Counted from the first letter of the stretch, positions 42,027 through 50,147 are shown. The stretch is DNA of 64,000 nt from Acidobacteriota bacterium (GCA_016184105.1 JACPDI010000007.1:1-64000), one strand, 5' to 3'. The notes: a model not told the origin generated them from the letters alone. Program-made: numbers and translations.

Positions 42027-43397
42027 CTAACGTACTCGCGTGCTCGGCGTGACACGCGCGCCGCTCCGCGCGCCGACGAGCGCCAGCACCTCGTCCATCT
42101 CCTTCGGCACTCCGCTGCTCAGCACGAGCGGCTCGCCGGCGGTGATGAGCACGGTATCCTCGATTCGCACGTGGAGCTGCTTGGTCGCGTCCTCCACGAT
42201 CGGCTCGACCGCGATGACCATGCCGGGCTCGAACGGCGCGCCCGAGTCCCCGACGTCGTGCACGCTCATTCCCACGAAGTGCCCGGCCGACGATCCCCCC
42301 GGAAAGCCGTGCTTCCGGTAGATCGCCTCGGCCACGGCACGCGTGTCGTTTCGGGTCACGCCCGGCTTCATCATCGCGATAATCGCTTTTTCCGCCTCGA
42401 GCGAGCACAGGTACGCCCGGCGCTGGAGGTCGTCGAACCGGCCCGAGACGGGCCACGTGCGCGTGATGTCAACCACCTGGTAATCGAGCGATCCGCCGTA
42501 GTCCATGACGACGAGCTCCCCGTCGCCGAGCGCCTTGCCGTTGTCGTTGTAGTGCCAGACGTTGACGTTGGGGCCCGATCCCACGATGGCCGGATAGCCG
42601 TTTCCCTGCACGCCGCTGCGGAAGAGCACGTAGCTGGCTTCCGCTTCAAGCTCGTACTCGTAGCGGCCCGCGGCCGTCAGCTCGATGGCCGCCGTGATCG
42701 CCTCGGCGCTGATGCGGCCGTTGCGCTTCAGGATCTCGATCTCGCGCGGCGTCTTGATCATGCGCAGGCGATCGACTTCCGGCGTGACGTCTTTCAGTTC
42801 GAAGTACGGAAAGCGCGCGCGGATCTGCTCCACGCGCCACGCGTCTTCGGACGGCTGGCCGCCGAACGGTCCCTTGAAGCGGCGGCTCAGGTACAGCGTC
42901 TTGTTGCCGCGGCTCTGATCGACCTCGTCCGCCTCCGACAGGCGCAGCCACAGCGGCTGCGGCCCCGAATCCTGCCGGCGCCGCGCGAGGAACTCGGTGA
43001 GCTGATCGAGCGGCAGGATCGATGCGAACCCGCGCGCCCTGGCCATCGCCTCCGCCCCCTGCTCCAGCCAGTTCCTCCCGTCGGACCGGATCTCCGACGC
43101 GGTTTGCCGCGGCAGGAACAGGTGTGCGGACCGCTGGCCCGCATCGAGCACGACTACCGCGTTCAGATCCTCGTTGCCGGTGAAGTAGTAGAAGTCGTTG
43201 TCCTGGCGCTGCCGCACCCCAAGGTCCGGCATGGTGTCGCCGAAGAACACGATAAGGCCGCTCCGGACGCGGTTCACCAGGGCCTCGCGCCGCGCGGTGA
43301 ACTCCTCGGCCGGGTACCCCGTCCGCTCGGCCACCACCTGCGACCCGCCGCCGATTGCGGCAAGCGCGGCGACGAAGGCAACTGCAGTACGCTTCAT
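42027..43397 (-). CDS. secreted Xaa-Pro aminopeptidase-like M24B peptidase
   Basis: This 456-residue protein has a signal peptide (about 1-23) and an aminopeptidase P N-terminal domain (PAEEFTARREALVNRV, DFYYFTGNEDLNAVVVLD) followed by the pita-bread catalytic domain. The dimetal ligands appear as Asp in VMDYGGSLDYQVVDITRTW (two Asp), His in HFVGMSVHDVGD, Glu in AVEPIVED and Glu in RIEDTVLIT. It should release N-terminal residues before proline. It starts one base after the stop of the DAC-like gene, so the two are co-translated. A second M24B gene lies at 54882. Confidence 0.94.
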   Translation of the reverse strand: MKRTAVAFVAALAAIGGGSQVVAERTGYPAEEFTARREALVNRVRSGLIVFFGDTMPDLGVRQRQDNDFYYFTGNEDLNAVVVLDAGQRSAHLFLPRQTASEIRSDGRNWLEQGAEAMARARGFASILPLDQLTEFLARRRQDSGPQPLWLRLSEADEVDQSRGNKTLYLSRRFKGPFGGQPSEDAWRVEQIRARFPYFELKDVTPEVDRLRMIKTPREIEILKRNGRISAEAITAAIELTAAGRYEYELEAEASYVLFRSGVQGNGYPAIVGSGPNVNVWHYNDNGKALGDGELVVMDYGGSLDYQVVDITRTWPVSGRFDDLQRRAYLCSLEAEKAIIAMMKPGVTRNDTRAVAEAIYRKHGFPGGSSAGHFVGMSVHDVGDSGAPFEPGMVIAVEPIVEDATKQLHVRIEDTVLITAGEPLVLSSGVPKEMDEVLALVGARSGARVTPSTRVR

Positions 43398-43398
43398 G

Positions 43399-44751
43399 CT
43401 AGATCTCCCAGATCTTCTCTTTCTCATAAAACGTGATCGCCCCGTCCTCGCTGACCTTCAGCACCGGCCCGTACTGCGCGGCCGCGATCGCCGCCGTCGT
43501 GCGCGCGCCTTCGACAATGACCTCGTGCGGAATGGTCGGGTGCATCAGGATGGCGCCCACCGCGAGGAGCCGTCCGTCGCGGTCCACTACGGTCGCGCCG
43601 TCCATCGTCGCGAGCGCCTCGAGGACGGTGCGGTCCATGTCGAGCGCGGTGCGGCCCGCCAGCAGGTACATCAGGTCGCGGCGCGACGGGGACGTTCTGG
43701 CCGTCACCGGCTCCGCCATGGTGTCGAGCCGGTCGGCCGGCGCGACGAGCTGGCCGACGGCCTGCTGCGGGTCGCGCAGCAGGACGAACAGCGCGCCGCG
43801 CCGCGCGTCCGACAGGTCCAGCGCCGTCTGGAAGAGGCGCTCGGCGAGCGGGCGGCTGCCGACCGCCTCCGCCCACATCTCGTACTTCGCGCCGATGTCG
43901 AGCAGCTCCCAGTTCGCGTTGCGGAACGTGAACATCTGCACGCCTTCCGCGAACACCTTGATCTCGTGCGACGGGCTCAGCACGATGCAGAACTCGCCGA
44001 GGCGCGTCGCCCCGGCGTGCGACACGTACGGCAGCGCGGTAGGAATCTGCAGCGCCGCCTCGCTGCGCACGCCCGCCCACCGCGCGATCTCGACGATGTC
44101 GAGGACGAGGCCGCTGCGGTTGACGAGGAAGACCGTGTTCACGCCGTCGCACAGGCGATAAAAGCTCTTGATCGCCGTCAGCGCCGGCGTGTACGGCGAC
44201 GCGCCCGGGGGCGCGGTGCGGGCGGATGCGACCGGGTCGGCCTCCGTGTCGAGCAGCAGCGCACCGGACGAGATCGCCTTGTTCTCGTAGCTCGACAGCG
44301 CCGCCACGCGCAGCACTTCGATCGCCGTCGCGACGGTATCCGCGCGGCCGTTCCGCTCGTTCAGCGAGTACTCGCCGGTCAGGAACGCGCCGACATAACG
44401 GTCCTCAATCGCGCCGCGGAACAGGTCGCCGCGCGACGCCATGAGGCGCGGGTCGAAGATCGCGCGGTACCGCGCCGCGAGCACCGAGCCGATCGCCCTG
44501 GCCATTCGCACCTCGTGGGGCGTGAACGGCCGGCGCGCCGGCACGTGCAGCGTGTGCCGCATGCCGAACCAGCGAATGGTCAGCTCGGACGGATCGGAGG
44601 TCGGCTCGATCGAGAGGCGCCCGTCGGAAGAGGCCGACAGCACCGGCTGGGTCTCGAACGCGGCGCGCGCGAAGAACTGGCGGAGCGCCGCCTGGAGGAA
44701 GCTGTCGTAAAGCGCCGAAGCGGCGACGGCGGGCGGGAGATGTGAAGCCAT
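43399..44751 (-). CDS. DisA_N-type (diadenylate-cyclase-like) protein
   Basis: This 450-residue protein has a C-terminal region (about 365-440) like the DAC/DisA_N domain that makes cyclic di-AMP: the DGA motif is Asp384-Gly-Ala386 (TMDGATVVDRDGRLLAVG) and the second motif, normally RHR, reads EGARTTAA (Arg417-Thr-Thr). SEDGAITFY matches the SExxGxI strand. The first 340 residues form an unidentified sensor-like domain, similar in layout to the DACNV-type architectures known in bacteria. Whether it still makes c-di-AMP is uncertain given the missing His/Arg. It heads the six-gene operon and shares a bidirectional promoter with the acyl ligase gene. Confidence 0.75.
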   Translation of the reverse strand: MASHLPPAVAASALYDSFLQAALRQFFARAAFETQPVLSASSDGRLSIEPTSDPSELTIRWFGMRHTLHVPARRPFTPHEVRMARAIGSVLAARYRAIFDPRLMASRGDLFRGAIEDRYVGAFLTGEYSLNERNGRADTVATAIEVLRVAALSSYENKAISSGALLLDTEADPVASARTAPPGASPYTPALTAIKSFYRLCDGVNTVFLVNRSGLVLDIVEIARWAGVRSEAALQIPTALPYVSHAGATRLGEFCIVLSPSHEIKVFAEGVQMFTFRNANWELLDIGAKYEMWAEAVGSRPLAERLFQTALDLSDARRGALFVLLRDPQQAVGQLVAPADRLDTMAEPVTARTSPSRRDLMYLLAGRTALDMDRTVLEALATMDGATVVDRDGRLLAVGAILMHPTIPHEVIVEGARTTAAIAAAQYGPVLKVSEDGAITFYEKEKIWEI

Positions 44752-44773
44752 TCTGCGCGGGGCACCGACCCGG

Positions 44774-44780
44774 TATCATA
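44774..44780. promoter_or_regulatory. overlapping divergent -10 elements (TATCAT / TATGAT)
   Basis: TATCAT (44774-44779) lies 10 nt before the plus-strand ATG at 44790; on the minus strand TATGAT (44780-44775) lies 23 nt before the ATG at 44751. The two hexamers share six of seven base pairs. Confidence 0.45.
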
Positions 44781-44789
44781 CCCGTACGT

Positions 44790-47366
44790 ATGCGTCGCGA
44801 GACGCTTCTCGATTTCTTCGACGACTTCGCCAGCCTCGAGCGGACCTTTCTCGTCCACGACGACGGGTACCGCGTGCGGGAGTTCACCTACGCGCAGGTG
44901 GGCGCGCTCGCGCGGGCGTTCGCCGCGCGCCTGCGCGGCGCCGGGCTCGCGAAGGGGGACAGCCTGATCATCTGGAGCGAGAACCGCCCGGAGTGGGTCG
45001 TCGCGATGTGGGGCGCGCTCGTCGAGGGCATCGTCGTCGTGCCGATCGACTTCCGCGTGTCGGTCGATTTCCTCTGGCGCGTGCAGGACAAGACGCGCGC
45101 CCGCCTCGTGCTGGCCGGAGACGACGTGAAGATCGGCGACGCGCGCCCGGGCGTGGACGTGTGGCGGATCAGGGAGCTGGCATCTTCAGAGGTCAGAGGT
45201 CAGAGGTCGGGTGCCAGGGAGGGCATCCGCGCGGGAGACACGGCGGAGATCATCTTCACGTCCGGCGCGACGGCGGAGCCCAAAGGCGTCGTCATCACCC
45301 ACCGCAACATCCTCGCGAACATCGTCCCGATCGAGCGCGAGATGGCGAAGTACCGCCGCTCCATCCGGCTCGTCTCGCCGCTGCGTTTCCTCAATCTCCT
45401 GCCGCTCAGCCACATGTTCGGACAGGCGATGGCGACCTTCATCCCGCCAATGCTGCCCGGGCTCGTCGTCTTTTCCCACAGCTACAACCCGCAGGAGATC
45501 ACGCGGCTGATCAAGGCGCGGCGCATCTCGGTGCTCGTGTGCGTGCCGAAGGTGCTGGAGGTGCTCAAGGAGCATGTCGGGCGGACGCTGCCGGAGGCGG
45601 AAGCGCCGGGGGTTCCGTCCGGACACTGGGCGAAGCGCTGGTGGGCGTATCGGCGCGTGCACCGGCTCCTCGGCTACAAGTTCTGGGCGTTCGTGGTCGG
45701 CGCGGCGCCGCTGGATCCGGCGCTCGAGGAATATTGGTCGCGGCTCGGGTTCGCGGTCATCCAGGGCTACGGGCTGACGGAGACCGCGCCGATCGTGACG
45801 CTCAACCACCCCCTGAAGGCACGGCGCGGCACCGTCGGCTCGCCCATCGCCGGCGTGCAGGTGAAGATCGCCGAAGACGGCGAAGTCCTCGTTCGCGGCG
45901 AAAACGTCACGACCGGCTACTACAACGCGCCGGGTGAAACCTCCGCCGCGTTCGAGGATGGGTGGCTGCACACGGGAGACATCGGGTCGATCGACGAGTC
46001 CGGGCGGCTGACGATCCGCGGGCGCAAGAAGGAGATGATCGTCACCCCGGAGGGGCTGAACGTGTTCCCCGAAGACGTCGAGCGCGCGATTGACGCGCAG
46101 GCCGGTGTCGTCGAATCGGCGGTCGTGGGAACGAGCGCGGGGGGCGCGCGCGAAGAACGGGTGCACGCGGTGCTCGTGCTGCAGCCGGGCGCCGATCCGG
46201 ACGCCATCGTGCGCGGCGCCAACGCGATGCTGGAGGACCACCAGCGCGTGCGGTCGTTTTCCGTGTGGCCGGGCGAAGCGCTCCCGCGCACGGAAGGAAC
46301 GGCGAAGCTGCGGCGGAAGGAGATCCAGCGCTGGGCCGGCGGCGCAAGCGTGGCGGAGGGATCGCGCACGCGCGGCGCGGCGGCGGCGGTGCCGGAGGTC
46401 GTGTCGCGATTCGCACAGCAGCGCACCGTCGCCCCGGAGACGACGGTCGAAGAGCTGGGCCTCAGCTCGCTCGAGCGCGTCGAGCTGATGATGGCGCTCG
46501 AGGAAGCGTTCGATGTGTCGATCGACGAGCAGGCGTTCGCCGAGGCGCGGACGATCGCCGAGCTCGAGAAGCTGGTGCGCCGCCTGCCCGAGGCCGAAGC
46601 CGCGCGTCCCGGCGCCGCGCATGCGGCTGCGGGGGCCGGGGCGGCTCCGCCTTCCAGGGGATTGGAAGCCGCAGAGCGCGGCATCGCGTTTCCCCGCTGG
46701 AACCGCTCGCTGCCGGCGCGCGCCGTCCGCCGGGCGAGCCTGCCCACGTGGATTCTCCCAATCGCGCGGGTGTTCGCGCGGACGCGCGTCGATGGACTCG
46801 AGCACCTTCGCGACATGGCGGGCCCGGTCGTCTTCGCGGCCAACCACCAGAGCCACCTGGACACGCCGGTCATTCTCTGGTCTCTTCCGCCGCGCTGGCG
46901 CTACCGCGTGGCGCCGGCGATGGCAAAAGAGTTCTTCAAGGCGCACTTCTTTCCGGCACAGCACACGCGGACGCAGTACCTGACCAACAGCCTGAACTAC
47001 TACCTTGCCGCGTTGTTCTTCAACGCGTTCCCGCTGCCGCAGCGCGAAACCGGCGCGCGCCAGGCGCTGCGTTACGCGGGCGAACTCGTCAGTGAGGGGT
47101 ATTCGATCCTGATCTTCCCCGAAGGGCGACGCACCCAGGAAGGGGAGATCAGTGGGTTCCGGCCGGGTGTGGCCATGATGGCGTCGCGACTGGACGTGCC
47201 GGTCGTGCCCGTCCGGATCGACGGCCTCGACAAGGTGCTGCCCCAGCGGGCCCGGATGGCGCGCCCGGGGTTCGTGCGGGTGGCGTTCGGCGCGCCGCTC
47301 CAGCTCGAAGGCGAAGATTATGCCGCGCTGGCGCAGAAGGTGGAGGACGCGGTTCGCGCCCTATAA
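44790..47366 (+). CDS. three-domain protein: AMP-dependent acyl ligase, acyl carrier protein, acyltransferase
   Basis: This 858-residue protein has an acyl-CoA synthetase/AMP ligase domain (about 1-515; IIFTSGATAEPKG, GYGLTETAPIV, LHTGDIGSID and IRGRKKEMIVTPEG), an acyl carrier protein domain (about 540-610; phosphopantetheine Ser560 in LGLSSLERVEL) and a PlsC-like acyltransferase (about 645-858; His686-x4-Asp691 in NHQSHLDT, EGRRTQEGE). This is an Aas-like layout with an internal ACP: fatty acid is activated, loaded on its own carrier and moved to a lysophospholipid or other acceptor. A heptad repeat interrupts the ligase just before its P-loop. The start at 44790 follows a TATCAT -10; an earlier ATG overlaps the divergent gene. 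Confidence 0.92.
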   Translation: MRRETLLDFFDDFASLERTFLVHDDGYRVREFTYAQVGALARAFAARLRGAGLAKGDSLIIWSENRPEWVVAMWGALVEGIVVVPIDFRVSVDFLWRVQDKTRARLVLAGDDVKIGDARPGVDVWRIRELASSEVRGQRSGAREGIRAGDTAEIIFTSGATAEPKGVVITHRNILANIVPIEREMAKYRRSIRLVSPLRFLNLLPLSHMFGQAMATFIPPMLPGLVVFSHSYNPQEITRLIKARRISVLVCVPKVLEVLKEHVGRTLPEAEAPGVPSGHWAKRWWAYRRVHRLLGYKFWAFVVGAAPLDPALEEYWSRLGFAVIQGYGLTETAPIVTLNHPLKARRGTVGSPIAGVQVKIAEDGEVLVRGENVTTGYYNAPGETSAAFEDGWLHTGDIGSIDESGRLTIRGRKKEMIVTPEGLNVFPEDVERAIDAQAGVVESAVVGTSAGGAREERVHAVLVLQPGADPDAIVRGANAMLEDHQRVRSFSVWPGEALPRTEGTAKLRRKEIQRWAGGASVAEGSRTRGAAAAVPEVVSRFAQQRTVAPETTVEELGLSSLERVELMMALEEAFDVSIDEQAFAEARTIAELEKLVRRLPEAEAARPGAAHAAAGAGAAPPSRGLEAAERGIAFPRWNRSLPARAVRRASLPTWILPIARVFARTRVDGLEHLRDMAGPVVFAANHQSHLDTPVILWSLPPRWRYRVAPAMAKEFFKAHFFPAQHTRTQYLTNSLNYYLAALFFNAFPLPQRETGARQALRYAGELVSEGYSILIFPEGRRTQEGEISGFRPGVAMMASRLDVPVVPVRIDGLDKVLPQRARMARPGFVRVAFGAPLQLEGEDYAALAQKVEDAVRAL
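45186..45220 (+). repeat. heptad repeat inside the acyl ligase gene
   Basis: Three perfect TCAGAGG units and two degenerate ones (TCGGGTG, CCAGGGA) follow in register, coding the hydrophilic segment EVRGQRSGAR immediately before the AMP-binding P-loop (IIFTSGATAEPKG). The reading frame stays open. Confidence 0.85.
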
Positions 47367-47420
47367 CGCGCAGACAATCAGGGGTATACGCGATGTGTCG
47401 ATGTGTGGCACAATTGATGA

Positions 47421-47690
47421 ATGGCGACGCGCGCGGTGCGCGGAACCGAGAGCGCGAGGTTACCAACCGGCTTGAGTAAGGACGATCTCATCGATGTTCA
47501 GGGCACGGTGGTCGCGGTGCACAGCGGCGGCCTCTACCGTGTCCAATGCGATTCCGGCCACGAAGTATTGGCGCAGTTGAGCGGCCGGATGCGCCGCTTC
47601 CGAATCAAAGTGGTCCCTGGCGATCGCGTCACCGTGGGCGTTTCGCCCTATGACCCGGTGCGCGGGATCATCACGTTCCGTGCCCGTTAA
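47421..47690 (+). CDS. infA: translation initiation factor IF-1 (N-terminally extended)
   Basis: This 89-residue protein matches IF-1: an OB fold with DLIDVQGTVVAVHSGGLYRV, GHEVLAQLSGRMRRF and VVPGDRVTVGVSPYDPVRG. IF-1 binds the ribosomal A site during initiation. Normal IF-1 is about 72 residues; here about 17 extra residues (MATRAVRGTESARLPTG) precede the core, unless translation begins at an internal non-ATG codon. It is separate from any ribosomal protein cluster. A Cys-rich small gene follows 5 nt after the stop. Confidence 0.93.
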   Translation: MATRAVRGTESARLPTGLSKDDLIDVQGTVVAVHSGGLYRVQCDSGHEVLAQLSGRMRRFRIKVVPGDRVTVGVSPYDPVRGIITFRAR

Positions 47691-47695
47691 CTGCC

Positions 47696-48016
47696 ATGCC
47701 GATGATTGCTGACGAGCCACTTCCGATCCCGCCCGGCACTGCCGCGGACGAGACCGCCAAGACGACGGGTGGCGGCGCGGCCGCCGACCCTGCCCGCAAC
47801 GGCGGAGCGCCTGCCGCCGAGGGACCGACCCCGGCGCTCGCGCGCTTCCATTCGTGCCGCTGGCGCGCGCAGCCGGAGGACGGGCAATTCTGCACGCATC
47901 GCGATGTCCTGCCGATGGCCGGCAAGACAGGCTTCGTCGCCGAGTCGTGGTGCCCGGACTGCCAGTACTTCAAGGTGCGCCGTGCACCGCGCAAGCGTGA
48001 GTACTCGCAGTACTAG
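47696..48016 (+). CDS. small Cys-containing protein, unknown function
   Basis: This 106-residue protein has a disordered Ala/Pro/Gly N-terminal half and a C-terminal 55-residue module with FHSCRWRAQPEDGQFCTHRDV and SWCPDCQYFKVRRAP, that is C-x12-C...CxxC, which could bind zinc or form a disulfide-linked knuckle. The basic tail (RRAPRKREYSQY) may bind nucleic acid. The start is 5 nt after the IF-1 stop, so it is probably translated from the infA mRNA, and a role near translation is conceivable. It is convergent with the BRCT-MerR-TPR gene (3 bp between stops). Confidence 0.7.
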   Translation: MPMIADEPLPIPPGTAADETAKTTGGGAAADPARNGGAPAAEGPTPALARFHSCRWRAQPEDGQFCTHRDVLPMAGKTGFVAESWCPDCQYFKVRRAPRKREYSQY

Positions 48017-48019
48017 GGG

Positions 48020-49096
48020 TTAGTCGCTGAACTCGCGCGCGAGCTCCACCCACTCCCCGTCCGGCGCGAGCCGCTGGTAGGCCTTCCAGTGCGGCTTCGC
48101 TTCCTGCGAGTGCCCCATCTTCTCCAGCGTGACTGCCAGGTAGAAGTGCGCGTCGGCGTAGCCGCCGTTGAGCGCCACCGCGTCCCGGTAACAGACCAGC
48201 GCGTCATCGTACCGCCCGAGATCGTGGTGGATGTTGCCCAGGTTGAAGTGCGCCTCGAAGCACTCGGGGTCGAGGATGATCGCGCGCTCGTAGAGCGCCT
48301 GGGCCTCGATCAGCTCGTCGTGCGCGTAGTGGATGTTCGCGAGATTGACGATGGCCGGCACGAGGTCGGGATCGATCACCAGCGCCTTGCGGTAAGCCGC
48401 GGCGGCCTGTTCCTGCTTGTCGGCATCGCCGGCATCGTCCAGTGAGGCGGCCTGCATGAAGTACTTCGCGGCAAGCGCCTCCTGGGGATCGGCCGCGTAG
48501 CTGGGCGCCTGCCTCTGCCCGGCGGCCGGCCGGCGCTCGAGCGCGATCACGCGCGCCTGCTGGGCGCCATCGGTGACCTTGCGGAAGTCGAAGGTGAGTT
48601 GGCCGTTGCGCGCGGCGAGCATCGCCCGCAGCACCGTCCGCATCGGCGTTCCCTGCTCGAGCTGGTTGCTCACCTGCTTGATCACGAGCAGGTCCGAGAA
48701 CTCGTAGTAGCGGTCCGCGCCCGCGCGCGCCACGGGCGTGACGAGCCCCCATTTCTCCATGTAGCGGAGGTGATCCTCGCGGATGGTCGGGTACATCGCG
48801 CGGATGTCGCGCACGCGGTGGAACTGCTTGCGGAGATCGGAGGTTGACGGCACGCCGGCGCGGCGGCAGAACTCGTCCTCGGAGATCACCTGCACGTGGC
48901 CGGGGGCGCGCGCGCCCGCCGCATCGGACCCGCCGACGACAAGCAGCGTCGTCCTCTGCGTGACCTCGTCGTCCACTTCCCCGCCGAGGCGCTCGACGAG
49001 CTGCTGCGCCTCGCGCCGGCCGAGCGACGAGAGTTTCCCGGAAAAGACGATGACGTGGCGGACGAACGGCTGAGCGGGCTCGGCGGAAGCAGGCAC
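48020..49096 (-). CDS. BRCT-MerR HTH-TPR fusion protein
   Basis: This 358-residue protein joins three modules rarely seen together: an N-terminal BRCT domain (about 12-75; HVIVFSGKLSSLGRREAQQLVERLGG and TTLLVVGG), a MerR-type winged helix (about 85-165; RVRDIRAMYPTIREDHLRYMEKWGLV with YYEFSDLLVIKQV) and three to four TPRs (about 215-345; YRKALVIDPDLVPAIVNLANIHY). The MerR part has no cysteine or other effector-binding domain. It may be a DNA-bound adaptor that reads a chromatin or repair signal. The GTG at 49096 is the likeliest start; upstream in-frame sequence reaches the glucokinase promoter. It is divergent from glucokinase. Confidence 0.82.
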   Translation of the reverse strand: MPASAEPAQPFVRHVIVFSGKLSSLGRREAQQLVERLGGEVDDEVTQRTTLLVVGGSDAAGARAPGHVQVISEDEFCRRAGVPSTSDLRKQFHRVRDIRAMYPTIREDHLRYMEKWGLVTPVARAGADRYYEFSDLLVIKQVSNQLEQGTPMRTVLRAMLAARNGQLTFDFRKVTDGAQQARVIALERRPAAGQRQAPSYAADPQEALAAKYFMQAASLDDAGDADKQEQAAAAYRKALVIDPDLVPAIVNLANIHYAHDELIEAQALYERAIILDPECFEAHFNLGNIHHDLGRYDDALVCYRDAVALNGGYADAHFYLAVTLEKMGHSQEAKPHWKAYQRLAPDGEWVELAREFSD

Positions 49097-49162
49097 CTGT
49101 CGACGCTCAATTTGCGGAAGTCCGCGCGGGATGTCAAGGGTTCTCGCGCGCCGGTGTCGGTA

Positions 49163-49168
49163 TATGCT
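49163..49168 (+). promoter_or_regulatory. -10 element TATGCT of the glucokinase gene
   Basis: TATGCT lies 7 nt before the ATG at 49176 and suggests a leaderless start there rather than at the in-frame ATG at 49164, which lies inside the element. Confidence 0.4.
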
Positions 49169-49175
49169 GGCGCGG

Positions 49176-50147
49176 ATGATCCTCGCGGGAGACATCGGCG
49201 GGACGAAAACGCTGCTCGGCATCTACCGCCGCGCCCCGGAACGCCCGGAGGCGATCGCCTCTCGCGAGTTCACGACGCTGGCACACGCGTCGTTGGGCGC
49301 CATGGTGCGCGAGTTCCTCAAGGGGCACGCCGGCGCGGGGCGGATCGAAGCCGCCGCGTTCGGCGTCGCCGGGGTGGTGCGCGACGAAATCGCGCGGCTG
49401 ACCAACGTCCCCTGGGTGGTGGACGGCGCGCAGATCGTGCAGGAGTTCGGCGTCAGCTCGGTGACGCTCCTCAACGATCTCGAGGCGATGGCCTACGCCG
49501 TGCCGGTTCTCGCGGGCGACGAGCTGGCGGTGCTGCAGGAGGGGGAGGCGCAGCCGGATGGTAACGCCGCGCTGATCGCCGCGGGCACCGGGCTCGGCGA
49601 GGCGCTGCTGCACAACGTGGACGGGCGGTTCATCCCTTCGCCGTCGGAAGGTGGGCACGCCGATTTCGCGCCGCGCACGCCGCGCGAGATCGAGCTGCTC
49701 GAAGAGCTCATGCGGGCGTACGGCCGCGTGGATTACGAGCAGGTGGCATCGGGGCTCGGTCTCATCAATCTTTTCAAGTTCACGCACGGCGGCCCGTGCC
49801 CGGCGCTCGGCAATCCGACCGATTCGGCGGCGATCCCGCCCGCGCTGACCGCCGCGGCGCTGGGCAGGCGGTGCCCGGCGTGCGTCGAGGCGCTCGACAT
49901 CTTCGTCTCGGTCTACGGCGCGGAGGCGGGCAACCTGGCGCTGCGGTCGGTGGCGACGGCCGGCGTGTACGTGGGAGGCGGCATCGCGCCGAAGATCATG
50001 CCCGCACTCGAGTCCGGCCTCTTTATGGACGCGTTCCGCGACAAGACGCCGATGTCCGACCTGCTGGCCGCGATTCCCGTGTACGTGATCCTCAACGCGG
50101 AGGCCGGGCTGCTCGGCGCAGCCGTGTACGCCAACGGCGCGGCCTAG
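49176..50147 (+). CDS. glk: glucokinase
   Basis: This 323-residue bacterial-type glucokinase has the phosphate-1 motif LAGDIGGTKT near the N-terminus, FGVAGVV and NDLEAMAYAVPVL (catalytic Asp), GTGLGEALL (adenosine motif), the SEGGHADFAPR sugar-binding segment and a C-terminal YVGGGIAPKI. It phosphorylates glucose at C6 with ATP to feed glycolysis. It matches the Glk family rather than ROK repressors: no DNA-binding domain and no CXCGxxGCxE zinc motif. The ATG at 49176 is chosen from the -10 spacing. It precedes the TonB receptor gene. Confidence 0.93.
   Translation: MILAGDIGGTKTLLGIYRRAPERPEAIASREFTTLAHASLGAMVREFLKGHAGAGRIEAAAFGVAGVVRDEIARLTNVPWVVDGAQIVQEFGVSSVTLLNDLEAMAYAVPVLAGDELAVLQEGEAQPDGNAALIAAGTGLGEALLHNVDGRFIPSPSEGGHADFAPRTPREIELLEELMRAYGRVDYEQVASGLGLINLFKFTHGGPCPALGNPTDSAAIPPALTAAALGRRCPACVEALDIFVSVYGAEAGNLALRSVATAGVYVGGGIAPKIMPALESGLFMDAFRDKTPMSDLLAAIPVYVILNAEAGLLGAAVYANGAA

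Noticed and set aside
49133-49138. TTGACA on the minus strand upstream of the BRCT-MerR-TPR gene as a -35 box
   Set aside because: The hexamer 17 bp downstream (CAAATT) matches the -10 consensus poorly.
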